IMG/VR virus record: IMGVR_UViG_3300027792_000015
Coordinates: 41,249-105,248 of that record
Length of the DNA stretch: 64,000 nt
Strand: one strand, 5' to 3'
From: a virus
A program made the translations under genes and the position numbers. This document shows, in pieces, positions 49,339-59,046 of the stretch. Positions within the stretch are counted from its first letter, which is position 1. Each line of letters opens with the position of its first letter. The notes under the pieces are model-generated. The model saw only the letters and a program-made list of their open reading frames with translations. It was not told the DNA's origin and made no database searches.

Positions 49339-50901
49339 ATGACTAGCAATATAAATATTGGCGAGCTTGCTCGAATCGCCAAGGAAGCGCTTGATGCAAG
49401 AACCAATGGACAAGAGTTCATGCTCAACGATGTATATAATGTTACTCGTGCTGCCTATGAGCGTCACCCAGAAGATCACGTAATAAGGCATGTTGCTGCA
49501 ACAATAGAGAGAATGTATGAAAGATCAAAGGTTGGCGCAACAATAAACCAGTCCGAGATATCCAAAATATATAATCATTTCGCTAGTTTATCTGGTAATT
49601 CGAATTTTAAGAGTGTTCTTGGCCACTTGTTGCTTGGAGACGTAATAAAAAAATCCTCCCCAGATTACGATAAAATCAATAAAACAGCCCAAGAAGATTT
49701 ATCTATAGACACACAAGACGTAAGAGATGCATCGGCAGCAATACAGACCATGTTTGTTGACACCACAAATAATGTATATGATAAGAAAATTGCATCTGAC
49801 GGAGTAAAAATTGTTTCTGCTGAGCTTCGAGCACTCGGCGTTCCATTTCACTCTGTTTCAGTTGTTGGTGGGGATAATAAACTATTGGTTTATTCCTCGC
49901 AATTTGATACGAGGAAAGGTCCATTACAAGTTGCAATACCAGTGGAGATTAAAAATAATCAAGTTTTATTTCCAACAAAGTTCGTAGAGAATGGGCAATT
50001 AACTGATCTCACGACTAACAACATACGAAAACATATAGATAGGTTTGCAGAAAACAATGAGTTCTATGTAGATAGACAATTTCCAGAAAGTAAACCAGAT
50101 ATTAACACGCACAGTGACGTTGAAATGCCAAAGTCACTGGAACATTTGGCAAGAGACTTTGAAGATAGCGTAATAGAGGCAGCAAGCTCCTTTGGTCTTG
50201 GGTCAATTCAGTGTGGAAAGGAAATGGTTGGAAGAGAATTAAGGTCCGCTGGATTTAAGAATGCTCAGGTCAAATTTGGAAGCGAGAGCGCGGACTCGGT
50301 TGTGTATTTAGCGTCCATACCAACGCCTAAGGGCGCAGTCGAAATAGAAGTTCCGGTTGAGATGATTGCAACAGCTGAAAATAAGTTTTCTCCACTAATT
50401 CCAACGTATTTTGCTTATGATGGAATAATAGAGGATTTTACGGCAGCAAAACTTCAGAGATTTGCAATTAATCTACCAACACCATCAACTGAGAACAAAA
50501 TTTATAGATCAGCGTTCGCATACATGACACTCCCAGAATTAAAAGATGAGATTTTAAAGGCGGCTAGCGCAAACGATTATGTGAGTTGTGAAGCGGCATT
50601 ATCAGAGATCGAAGAAAAGTTTTCAGAAGAAGATTTTAAAAATGCAGTCGCAGACTACCACTATATATTGATGCATAAGACACATTCTGAGCACTCTGAG
50701 ATGCAAAAATGCAGCAGAATGATTCCTGCTGGTAAGGGGTCTATATATCCCAGATGCGGCCATTACCTTGTTGCGATGAACAAAGTTGTGGTTGATGAGA
50801 ACGGAAATTGTCATCTAAAGTCATCAATTGAGCGAGAAAAATTAAACCCGGCAGAAGACGGTGGTGCAGCCATAAGCACATCAAAGATTTTTATGGCATA
50901 A
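49339..50901 (+). CDS. Hypothetical protein, likely virion-associated (520 aa)
   Basis: Strong GGAGGAG site. Two internal segments look duplicated: VKIVSAELRALGVPFHSVSV with KGPLQVAIPVEI, and GKEMVGRELRSAGFKNAQVK with KGAVEIEVPVEM. The C-terminus has CSRMIPAGKGSIYPRCGHYL, a possible metal site. The function is unknown; the strong translation signal and place before terminase suggest a structural role (inference). Confidence 0.7.
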   Translation: MTSNINIGELARIAKEALDARTNGQEFMLNDVYNVTRAAYERHPEDHVIRHVAATIERMYERSKVGATINQSEISKIYNHFASLSGNSNFKSVLGHLLLGDVIKKSSPDYDKINKTAQEDLSIDTQDVRDASAAIQTMFVDTTNNVYDKKIASDGVKIVSAELRALGVPFHSVSVVGGDNKLLVYSSQFDTRKGPLQVAIPVEIKNNQVLFPTKFVENGQLTDLTTNNIRKHIDRFAENNEFYVDRQFPESKPDINTHSDVEMPKSLEHLARDFEDSVIEAASSFGLGSIQCGKEMVGRELRSAGFKNAQVKFGSESADSVVYLASIPTPKGAVEIEVPVEMIATAENKFSPLIPTYFAYDGIIEDFTAAKLQRFAINLPTPSTENKIYRSAFAYMTLPELKDEILKAASANDYVSCEAALSEIEEKFSEEDFKNAVADYHYILMHKTHSEHSEMQKCSRMIPAGKGSIYPRCGHYLVAMNKVVVDENGNCHLKSSIEREKLNPAEDGGAAISTSKIFMA

Positions 50902-50928
50902 TATATAATAATAGGAATATATAAAAAA

Positions 50929-51909
50929 ATGGCACTTAATATCAATGAACTAGTGTTATTGTCTGAAACACTATCAAAAAGTGGCAAAATAAAGCAGGCA
51001 AAGACTATAGAAGGCATGATTGATAAATTATCAGCCGAATGGGACACAATGGATCCAGAAAAACAAAAAAGTTGGGTAGAGAGGCAGGACTGGCACACAA
51101 ATCCCATCGAATACATAAATCGTCCCGAGAAAAAACCAGAGCCACCGACATCTGGTGTTTCAACAAAAAACGAAGACGAAACGAGTATTGATGAGGATAA
51201 AATTAATGAAAAGGCACTAGAAGATGCCAATAAAGAGTTTAGTAAATTTTTATCTTATCTTGATTCTAGCGGCATATCTCCTCAATCGTTTTTTGATACC
51301 GTTCATGGGTCTGGTGGAATTATATTGCGCAACAATCCAGAAACAAACAAACCAGAGGTGGTGAAAGATTTTCCAGAAGATAATGAAATAGACTCTTCGG
51401 CCGCAATTAATAAAAATGATGTATTATATAAACTTGCAGAAATGGCAGACAGATTAGATTCTATTGGGGCAACAAAAGAGGCAAATCTTATAGATAATTT
51501 CATATCAAAACACGCATCGGGTCCTGTAGTATTAAAGAGTGCAGACGACCAAGAAAAAAAGTATGATGCAAAATATCATCATTCGTTGCAGGTTAGAGAA
51601 CCAAAAAATAAGGATAAAAAAGAAACAAAACATAGTGTCAAAAACTATGAAGGCGGGCACGGATGCAGCACACTTAGCACAAGATACTGCCCAGAACATC
51701 CTGGGGTTATGCTCGGAAGAATAGGCGAGCTTACATATCAGTGTTCTCTAGATGGCCATGTTTACAACTACGAAGCAGGCTGGGTTGATGCCGATGGGAC
51801 AAATCACCCAGGAGGATCTGTTGCTGGCCAGACACCGGACTCTACCGGATATGATACGCCACACAGAGTATTTGATAGTAGAGAGAATACATTAAATAGG
51901 GGAAAATAA
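50929..51909 (+). CDS. Hypothetical protein with two ADxLDxxG-type repeats (326 aa)
   Basis: Two copies of a short helical unit: LSETLSKSGKIKQAKTIEG near the start and LAEMADRLDSIGATKEANL in the middle. Near the C-terminus CSTLSTRYCPEHP and YQCSLDGHVY form a possible zinc site. Unknown function; probably virion-associated by context. Confidence 0.65.
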   Translation: MALNINELVLLSETLSKSGKIKQAKTIEGMIDKLSAEWDTMDPEKQKSWVERQDWHTNPIEYINRPEKKPEPPTSGVSTKNEDETSIDEDKINEKALEDANKEFSKFLSYLDSSGISPQSFFDTVHGSGGIILRNNPETNKPEVVKDFPEDNEIDSSAAINKNDVLYKLAEMADRLDSIGATKEANLIDNFISKHASGPVVLKSADDQEKKYDAKYHHSLQVREPKNKDKKETKHSVKNYEGGHGCSTLSTRYCPEHPGVMLGRIGELTYQCSLDGHVYNYEAGWVDADGTNHPGGSVAGQTPDSTGYDTPHRVFDSRENTLNRGK

Positions 51910-51912
51910 ACA

Positions 51913-52464
51913 ATGTATAGTATTGATGAACTTATTGCAATAGCAGACTCTCTTGATGCGTGTGGATTACATTCAGAAGCAGAAACTATAGATGGTATGA
52001 TAGAAAAATTGGCCGCACCGACGTCTGGTGCTATTCCATCATTTGTGACAAGGCTAAAAGAGACTTTTGTTTCTGAAATTGGTGATTCTGGGGACCGCAT
52101 TAGCCTTGAATACATTTTAGAGGTAATAGACAGTGTTGCACAAAATAGTGGTCCATTTACTGGATATAAGGCTGGCCCAGAAGAAGTAAATAGACTTAAA
52201 GTTATGTCACAAGAGCCGGCGAGCAAGGCACTACACTTACTTGAGCTTCAGAGATCGGTAAAGGACATTAAATCTGAGTTAGACAAAGAAAATGACCCAG
52301 AAAAAATCAAATTGTTGCAGCGTGATTTGAAGAGCGATCAAGAAGACTTAGACGAAATACTCAAAAAAGTAGAACAATGGAAGAGTGGTAAAAGAGATAA
52401 TGATATTGCATCATATGATCTATTTACAAAGATATACAATAGTCGCGGAGAAAATATAGAATAA
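51913..52464 (+). CDS. Hypothetical protein with ADxLDxxG-type repeat (183 aa)
   Basis: The N-terminus (IAIADSLDACGLHSEAETID) is the same helical unit as in the previous gene. The C-terminal half is a charged coiled coil. It starts four bases after that gene and shares one base with the next start. Confidence 0.65.
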   Translation: MYSIDELIAIADSLDACGLHSEAETIDGMIEKLAAPTSGAIPSFVTRLKETFVSEIGDSGDRISLEYILEVIDSVAQNSGPFTGYKAGPEEVNRLKVMSQEPASKALHLLELQRSVKDIKSELDKENDPEKIKLLQRDLKSDQEDLDEILKKVEQWKSGKRDNDIASYDLFTKIYNSRGENIE

Positions 52465-53201
52465 TGTCTGCATCGAAAGTACTAAAGCATCCCGATAAAG
52501 ATGAAATAATAGAACTACTTGCAACCAAAGGAGAGTCTGTAAGGGAAATAGAATCAATGTTGCGAAGCAAGTATCCGTCTAGTAAACATTTGTGGATATC
52601 ATCAGTAACACTTCAAAAATTCAGAAAAGAAAACTTAAAGCTTGAGGGAAGAGTTCTTAGGGATATACAAGAAGCCGGAAGAGTTCAAAAGCAGCAATCA
52701 GAAAAACAAGAGAAGATTCGTATTTTGGAATCTACCGGCGCTTACACAAAAAAAATTAATGAAATTGCTGATTCTAAACTAGATGTCCAAAAAAGAATTT
52801 TGCAGTTGGATAGAATAATAGAATCAAGAATGGAGTACTGGTATAATGCCATTATTAGTGGTACAGAAACTGCATCAAAAGGTGACAAGGAATTAAGACA
52901 ATTTATGGACAGACAAATGAATCTTTTGTCGCAATACAAGAAATTGGTTGAGGGAATGGCAGATAGAACAATAGATCATAATGTGAATATAACGGTAATG
53001 AATGAACAAATAGGAATAATACAGGACGTAATAAGAGAGTGTATATCAAGTTTTTCGCCCGAACAAGCAATGTTGTTTATGGAAAAGCTAAACAGAAGAT
53101 TAAACGCAACAACTTATCGCCCAAAAGAACTACAACCGGCATTATCATTAGTTGAACTTAAAAAATCTGAAGAAGATATTATTGACGGTGAATATGAATA
53201 A
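52464..53201 (+). CDS. Putative small terminase-like DNA-binding protein (245 aa)
   Basis: The N-terminus (DEIIELLATKGESVREIESM, then WISSVTLQKFRKEN) looks like a helix-turn-helix. The middle is a long coiled coil and the C-terminus probably an oligomer region. This order is seen in small terminase subunits that recognise packaging sites. Its position upstream of TerL supports this, but no specific homology is claimed. Confidence 0.5.
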   Translation: MSASKVLKHPDKDEIIELLATKGESVREIESMLRSKYPSSKHLWISSVTLQKFRKENLKLEGRVLRDIQEAGRVQKQQSEKQEKIRILESTGAYTKKINEIADSKLDVQKRILQLDRIIESRMEYWYNAIISGTETASKGDKELRQFMDRQMNLLSQYKKLVEGMADRTIDHNVNITVMNEQIGIIQDVIRECISSFSPEQAMLFMEKLNRRLNATTYRPKELQPALSLVELKKSEEDIIDGEYE

Positions 53202-54657
53202 TTACCACCAAAGAATTAAAGTAGCGTATTCTGGCGGCAATGTAAACAAATATATGTCGAAACGATTGTCTGATGCGGCAGAAGACGGCATGACTGACAA
53301 TTTATATGACGAATTAGAGCGAGACGCGATTGATGCCAGTGATGTGGGTGTCGAAAGTGACAGAGACTACAACATATACTTTTTTGTAAGCTCCTTAGTG
53401 GACGACATACTGCTAGACACCTTTAATAAAAAGATTTCACCAGAAGATAAAAAAGAATTGTGTAGGTTTATCCTATCGCACAAGAATGATAAAAATTATA
53501 AACTTGACAACTTGACAGATTACAGGATACTAATACACAAGTGGTTGTGTGATAGTTTATCAAAAAAGGCTCACCCAAATATATCTGGAAAAAACATAAA
53601 AGATCCAACATATTTGATTGATAAGTGGATAGATGCAATAAAAAAAATATACTCAATAATTCATACCAATAACATCGGACGAAGAGATGCATTTGATTAT
53701 GTAACCTCAGATTGGGATGCTGACGAAAGAAGTAAGTTTGATAATTGGATGAAATACTACGAGAGTGGTAATACGGAGAAATATAACGTGAAAACCGCAC
53801 AATTTAAAAATGTTTTTGGTGCAGAAATCCCAATACCGAGTACATTACTAAACAGAAGAGAACAATCAAATTCACCTATTCCAATTTCCACATATAAGGC
53901 AAATTTAGAACCAACCAAAAAAGAAATTGATGTGGAAAATGCAAAGCAATTTAAGGCCCAAATGCGTTCTCGGCTGTACTCGTTTAGAAAATTATTAGAA
54001 AAATACCACGATATATTGTCCAAACAGAACATAGACCAAATATACGATGAATTATTTGCGCTAGAAAAAAGTGTTGGAAAATTAAATGTTTATGCATCAT
54101 TGAGAGATAGGGCCATACTATCCGCAAACAGGATAAAAATATTTGGATTCCCAGAGGGAGCAGATATGCTAGAAAAATTTGCCGCCGAGCCGGCAGTTGG
54201 TCAAGGAGTAATGAGTGCTTTGCCGCAGACTGGATCAAAAGAACCAAATTTACCGCCACAAAGTACGTCTATGGCTGGAATTCAAGATGTAATAAATAGA
54301 CTTGAGTCAATAGGCAAAAACCTTAAATCTAGAGATATGATAAGAGAATTAGCTAGCATTGACATATTACTGAACGAGATGGGTATGGCTAGTTACTTCC
54401 CAGAATTAAGCGACTCTCAGGCAAAGCTAATAGAAGCTTATGGTTATGCATCGAACAAGGTTGAGGCAATAATAGCCAAATTACGCGGAAGTGGGCCAAG
54501 CAAACCAAAGAAAACCAAAGAAGAAGCCACACCAGACACTATTAATCCGTTGCCGATTAAGCAATCTCCACCTACACCAGCACAGAAACCGATGGAAACT
54601 GGAGAGATAATGGACAAGCCAGTTGGAAAAGTAGAAAACAGATTACCAATAAAATAA
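53194..54657 (+). CDS. Hypothetical protein (487 aa)
   Basis: Not recognised. I use ATG 53194, inside the previous gene. It is mostly helical, with a degenerate copy of the short helical unit (AILSANRIKIFGFPEGADML) in the second half and a Pro-rich C-terminus (LPIKQSPPTPAQKP). Context suggests a virion role. Confidence 0.65.
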   Translation: MNNYHQRIKVAYSGGNVNKYMSKRLSDAAEDGMTDNLYDELERDAIDASDVGVESDRDYNIYFFVSSLVDDILLDTFNKKISPEDKKELCRFILSHKNDKNYKLDNLTDYRILIHKWLCDSLSKKAHPNISGKNIKDPTYLIDKWIDAIKKIYSIIHTNNIGRRDAFDYVTSDWDADERSKFDNWMKYYESGNTEKYNVKTAQFKNVFGAEIPIPSTLLNRREQSNSPIPISTYKANLEPTKKEIDVENAKQFKAQMRSRLYSFRKLLEKYHDILSKQNIDQIYDELFALEKSVGKLNVYASLRDRAILSANRIKIFGFPEGADMLEKFAAEPAVGQGVMSALPQTGSKEPNLPPQSTSMAGIQDVINRLESIGKNLKSRDMIRELASIDILLNEMGMASYFPELSDSQAKLIEAYGYASNKVEAIIAKLRGSGPSKPKKTKEEATPDTINPLPIKQSPPTPAQKPMETGEIMDKPVGKVENRLPIK

Positions 54658-54659
54658 AA

Positions 54660-55427
54660 ATGAATATAAATGAGTTACTTGAGTCAATTGACAAAATATC
54701 AAAACTAAGTGGTTTGTCTAAGCCATTCATGGTTGGCGGCGTTCCAAGAGATCGTTTTTTGGGAAAGCTAGGAAAGCCCTCGGAAATAAAGGATGTTGAT
54801 ATTACAACAGGAAACAATGATTCAAGAAAGCTTGCAGAAATATTGCATAAGAAATTTCCCAAAAGCACGTATAGGGAATACGATGACGGCCATATTTCAT
54901 TAGATATATTTGGATTACACATAGATTTCTCAAGTAATTTTGTTGCCCCTGGGGTATCCGAAGAATTGGCTAAAGCCGGAGTTACAGGTATATCACCAAT
55001 GTTGCTTGAGGTTTATAGTCGAGATTTTACAATTAATACTCTGCTAGAGGATTTAGCTTTCTCAGGAATCTATGATTTAACAAAAGAGGGCATAAAGGAC
55101 TTAAAAACCGGTGTAGTAAGGTGCCCAATAGATCCAGAAATAACAATAGGTGTTGATCCACGAAGAATATTGCGAGCAATTAAATTTTCAATAAAATATG
55201 GGTTTACAATTGAAGAAAATCTTAAAAATGCTATTATGAATAATAGAAAAAAACTTCAATCTCTTCCTAGAAAATTTGTACAGGACAAAATAAGTGAAAT
55301 TGTTACGCTCGATAGTGATTTGGGAATCGATGAATTAATAAAATATAAAATTTTACCACTAGTTCCTTTATCAAAAACAGTTTCAGATATTTTAATACAA
55401 AAAAGAAAAATGGTTCACGCATTATAA
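54660..55427 (+). CDS. CCA-adding/poly(A) polymerase-type nucleotidyltransferase
   Basis: 255 aa. The class II tRNA nucleotidyltransferase head is clear: GGVPRD at 26-31, DVDIT at 45-49, SRDFTINTLLEDL, DLTKEGIKDLKTGVVR, and the neck motif VDPRRILRAIKFSIKYGF. It is shorter than bacterial enzymes (about 400 aa) and lacks most of the tRNA-binding tail, so the RNA substrate is uncertain. It may repair tRNA 3' ends or tail RNA. Confidence 0.85.
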   Translation: MNINELLESIDKISKLSGLSKPFMVGGVPRDRFLGKLGKPSEIKDVDITTGNNDSRKLAEILHKKFPKSTYREYDDGHISLDIFGLHIDFSSNFVAPGVSEELAKAGVTGISPMLLEVYSRDFTINTLLEDLAFSGIYDLTKEGIKDLKTGVVRCPIDPEITIGVDPRRILRAIKFSIKYGFTIEENLKNAIMNNRKKLQSLPRKFVQDKISEIVTLDSDLGIDELIKYKILPLVPLSKTVSDILIQKRKMVHAL

Positions 55428-55687
55428 TGGAAAAAGAATCTCAAGTCACGGCATTGCAGAATTTTCAAACACTAGAGCAAACACTGCTAAAGATCGACTC
55501 CTTGATGAAAGATTTTCAGATAAATAGAGATATTATAAAAAACCTAATGTCACAACTCAAAGTTCAGGTTCAACAATTGGAAAAAATAAGAAACCAAGAA
55601 CCGGGCATTGGAGCAACACAAAGTGGCGCTGACGACGGAAAACACCACTCATTTTGGAGAAAAAATTTAGATTATGGCGTCAGATAA
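55427..55687 (+). CDS. Hypothetical coiled-coil protein (86 aa)
   Basis: Helical throughout (TLEQTLLKIDSLMKDFQINR), with a Gly/Asp-rich tail. It shares one base with the nucleotidyltransferase stop and overlaps the next gene by 14 bases. Unknown. Confidence 0.6.
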   Translation: MEKESQVTALQNFQTLEQTLLKIDSLMKDFQINRDIIKNLMSQLKVQVQQLEKIRNQEPGIGATQSGADDGKHHSFWRKNLDYGVR

Positions 55688-56357
55688 TATTACAAAAAAA
55701 TGCATGATACGTGGAAACGGAGCATCTGCTTGTCCGTTTGGCCTACCCGCTATAGAGGCTTGTAAGTGTGCAGGAAATTGTGTTGATAGAATGGCTCCGG
55801 TCGACCAAGCAAATGAGCAGGAGACAGAGAGACTGGCACGTGCAAACAGAATAGTCTATGCATATTGTAAAGAAAAATGTAATTGCAAATATGCAGACAA
55901 AATAATTGAATCCAAGGAAAAGGTTGATTGTGATTTTGGTGATACTGGCGCTGGCCAACGAACACCATCATTTAGGGGAAGTCCGCTATACCCGCAAACA
56001 TTTCATGGCATAGGTTTGGATGGATTATATGGTTATCCACTGGGATATTACTCAGATAATAATGAAAGCAGAAATATGTTTTTTGGGTTATTTAGTTTAA
56101 TCGGAACACACACAATACAAGAATTGGTTAAAGTTGGAGACCAATACGATAAGTCAGGAGAGCTAGAGAAAGCAAATATAGTTGATGATTTGTTAGTAAA
56201 ATTGAAAGGAATAAGAGATAATAATAGGGAATCGTTTGATACAATTGAATCATATTTAGAAGAATTTAGAAAAAAATACGATAGAGCCAGGTCTGACACC
56301 GGATTGTTGTGGGACTTGTCGCAAAAATGGTACGGCGCCCGACAATCTGCAAAATAA
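55674..56357 (+). CDS. Hypothetical Cys-rich protein (227 aa)
   Basis: The N-terminal third has many Cys (CMIRGNGASACPFG, CKCAGNC, CKEKCNCKY), probably metal-bound. The middle is Gly/Tyr-rich (GIGLDGLYGYPLGYY). The C-terminus contains another short helical unit (LVKVGDQYDKSGELEKANIV). Unknown; likely virion-associated by context. Confidence 0.6.
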   Translation: MASDNITKKCMIRGNGASACPFGLPAIEACKCAGNCVDRMAPVDQANEQETERLARANRIVYAYCKEKCNCKYADKIIESKEKVDCDFGDTGAGQRTPSFRGSPLYPQTFHGIGLDGLYGYPLGYYSDNNESRNMFFGLFSLIGTHTIQELVKVGDQYDKSGELEKANIVDDLLVKLKGIRDNNRESFDTIESYLEEFRKKYDRARSDTGLLWDLSQKWYGARQSAK

Positions 56358-56371
56358 TGGAGGATTAGACA

Positions 56372-57316
56372 ATGCCAGAATTTTTAGGAGATCAAGTGTT
56401 TGTTGATGAGGACGATGTTTTGCTAGGACAGCAAGACCAAGATAATGATATTTTCGTTGACGAAGACTTCGTCTTTGATGATTTAATGGTAGAGGAAGAT
56501 CGACCTGGCGATGATGAAGTTGTGGTTGAGGACGAGCACAGGGACGTAATTCCAGGGTCAGACTCTGTTTTTGTTGATGAAGCTGACGACAATATTGTCG
56601 AAGAAAAGGCAAAAGATTGGTCACATGATAAGGATCACTCTCAATTTATAGCGTATATGAAGGAAAAACTCACAAAGATACCACGACACTCAGGAGAGAC
56701 GGTGCCCGGTTGTGAGAGAGCTAAGGCTTATTTAAAGTCATTGGATTCAGAAATAAGCTCGGCCATGAGAAGCGATCTTGATGGCGCAATAGACGAAACA
56801 GATATAGATAATATTAGAAAGCGCATTGAGGACGACTGTGATAGGCTTGATAAACAAATAAAGAAATTGCGAGGAACCAAGAGAGCCAGTATTGATGTTA
56901 AGTTGGTTTCAGATGGCCATTGCAGTGTGTGCAATTCGAATGTTCCCGTGTGGCACGATGTATCTAGTGATAAAACTATCTGTATGTCTTGTAATGCCTC
57001 CAACAAGCAAGAAGATAATGAAACTCTGGAAAAAACCGCAGGGACTCCCGTTTTGAATGTATATGTTTCTGCCTTCGAGCGCGCAGTAGTTGGTACCATA
57101 ATAAATTCTGCCGTTTCTGCCGGGAAAAATATCGAAGAAACATATTCGCGCATGAAGGGAAAATACAATTTTACTCCGCGTGAAGAACTGGCTATCATAC
57201 AGCTTATCGCCGACTACGGATATCCGGTTGGGTTATTGGATCGTGCAAGTATTAATGAAGATTCAGACCCATCTTCTGGTGAAAGCGCCGAGTGGATTAC
57301 AAATTATAATGCCTAA
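56372..57316 (+). CDS. Hypothetical acidic protein with zinc site (314 aa)
   Basis: Strong GGAGG site. The first 90 residues are highly acidic with repeats like F[VD]DE[DA]D. The middle has CSVC...CMSC, a zinc ribbon; the C-terminus is helical. An acidic N-terminus could mimic DNA or bind a basic partner (inference). Confidence 0.65.
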   Translation: MPEFLGDQVFVDEDDVLLGQQDQDNDIFVDEDFVFDDLMVEEDRPGDDEVVVEDEHRDVIPGSDSVFVDEADDNIVEEKAKDWSHDKDHSQFIAYMKEKLTKIPRHSGETVPGCERAKAYLKSLDSEISSAMRSDLDGAIDETDIDNIRKRIEDDCDRLDKQIKKLRGTKRASIDVKLVSDGHCSVCNSNVPVWHDVSSDKTICMSCNASNKQEDNETLEKTAGTPVLNVYVSAFERAVVGTIINSAVSAGKNIEETYSRMKGKYNFTPREELAIIQLIADYGYPVGLLDRASINEDSDPSSGESAEWITNYNA

Positions 57317-58418
57317 ATATAACGGCATTGATATCGCAAATAGTATAGCTCACGAGAGGGGCGGACTATGTTTGTCTGAAAATTATACAGACTACAAGAC
57401 AAAAATGTTGTGGGAGTGTGACAAGAAACACCGGTGGAATGCAAATTTAGCACAAGTAAAAACATTTAAAAAATGGTGTCCAAAGTGCGCAAAAATATCT
57501 GGAGCATCTTCTAGAAAACTTGATGGTATAAAAGAAGCAAACCAAATTGCATTAGAAAAAAATGGCAAATGTTTGTCTAGTGAGTATATTAATATAGATA
57601 GCAAACTTGATTGGGAATGCCAACATGGTCATATTTGGAAGGCATCTTTATATGGCATTAAATCACAAAAAACATGGTGTCCTGTTTGTGCTGGTATATT
57701 AAAATTAGATGGACTTAATGTTGCAAGAAAACTAGCAACCGATCATGGCGGAGTTTGTATGTCAGCAGACTACATAAACAACAAAACAAATATGATTTGG
57801 AAGTGTGGAAGAGGACATGTTTGGGAGGCTACGCTGAATGCAGTAAAAACAGCTAATCATTGGTGTAGAAAATGTTATGAGTTAGATACACTCCCAACAC
57901 AGAAAAAGCTAAAAAATGGACTAGAAATAGCACAACAACTAGCCAAGGCACATAGTGGAGAATGTTTATCAAACGAATATAAGCGTTCAGATAAAAAACT
58001 TTTATGGAGATGCAAAAACAACCACCAATGGTGTGCATCTCTTAGCCATGTAAGATTCAGTAATTCATGGTGCCCGGATTGTGCACAAATAAATGGAGCG
58101 AGAGTACGAAACAACAGATATACAATAAAACACTGGAAAACAAACAAAGAATTGGTGTGTCAGGGTAGTTGGGAAAAACTTGTTGTTGAATATTTAAATA
58201 AAAATAATATAAATTTTAGATGGCAACCGCGTTCATTTACTATGCCTAATGGGAAAAAATATTATCCTGATTTATATTTATTTGGAATAAAAACATGGAT
58301 CGAAATAAAAGGGTATTTTTGGGGAGAATCAGAGAAAAAATGGAATTGGTTTTCGAGCACCAAGACTAATTCAGAACTGTGGAATAAAGATAAACTTAAA
58401 AAACTTGGAATTTTATAA
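57309..58418 (+). CDS. Zinc-repeat PD-(D/E)XK endonuclease, probable homing enzyme
   Basis: 369 aa from ATG 57309, overlapping the previous gene. Four repeats of about 60-70 residues have the form A...G.CLS..Y.......W.C..GH.W.A.......WC..C, each a likely zinc-bound DNA-binding module of the DUF723 kind. The C-terminal nuclease part has KYYPDLYLFGIKTWIEIKGY, a PD...ExK active site like that of Vsr-type enzymes. It is typical of free-standing homing endonucleases and is inserted within the virion-gene run. Confidence 0.78.
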   Translation: MPKYNGIDIANSIAHERGGLCLSENYTDYKTKMLWECDKKHRWNANLAQVKTFKKWCPKCAKISGASSRKLDGIKEANQIALEKNGKCLSSEYINIDSKLDWECQHGHIWKASLYGIKSQKTWCPVCAGILKLDGLNVARKLATDHGGVCMSADYINNKTNMIWKCGRGHVWEATLNAVKTANHWCRKCYELDTLPTQKKLKNGLEIAQQLAKAHSGECLSNEYKRSDKKLLWRCKNNHQWCASLSHVRFSNSWCPDCAQINGARVRNNRYTIKHWKTNKELVCQGSWEKLVVEYLNKNNINFRWQPRSFTMPNGKKYYPDLYLFGIKTWIEIKGYFWGESEKKWNWFSSTKTNSELWNKDKLKKLGIL

Positions 58419-58429
58419 TAGGAAACACT

Positions 58430-59044
58430 ATGTCTGAGATATCTCGTTCTTTAATTTATGCTCGCCCAGAAAGAGGGCCGGATTGGTTTAATGATTTTTT
58501 GCTCTCTTTTGCGGAACAAAAAGATTCAACACAGGACATCCTTAATGCAATTCACAATGGGCATCAGACTGTATCAAGCGTAGTACAAGGTTATCGTGAG
58601 CAAGTAGGGCTAGACATTATAGAATCTGCTGATGACTGCGAGGACAGTGCAATTAAAAATGCAAATGTCAAACACAAACCATTATCTGTCAGGGAAATTA
58701 GACTCACATCATCGTTTGTTCCTCTTTCTATTAGACATGCTCAAGAAGAATCATCTGTAAGTAAAATTAAGGCACAACCAGACTTAGTTGCTGCCCTCGA
58801 AAGTTTATGTCGTCATACTGGTGGAACTATAAAATTCCCATCCTTGATTAATTTTTTAAGGAAGAGGATGGGTAATGATATAAAATTCAATGATGATGAA
58901 CTTAAAGAATATTTGACTGAAATAAAGAATAGATATTTGGACGCACAAGTATCCCACCAAAGCCAAGATTACGTTGGTTTGGTTGGCGTTACAAATGAAG
59001 ATTATGATGACGATGTAGCGGAATATACTCGCAATGGCAGATAA
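58430..59044 (+). CDS. Hypothetical protein upstream of TerL (204 aa)
   Basis: Not recognised. It is helical, with a Ser/Arg-rich start (SRSLIYARPERGPDWFNDFL) and acidic C-terminus. It ends two bases before terL, so a packaging role is possible from context only. Confidence 0.6.
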   Translation: MSEISRSLIYARPERGPDWFNDFLLSFAEQKDSTQDILNAIHNGHQTVSSVVQGYREQVGLDIIESADDCEDSAIKNANVKHKPLSVREIRLTSSFVPLSIRHAQEESSVSKIKAQPDLVAALESLCRHTGGTIKFPSLINFLRKRMGNDIKFNDDELKEYLTEIKNRYLDAQVSHQSQDYVGLVGVTNEDYDDDVAEYTRNGR

Positions 59045-59046
59045 TT

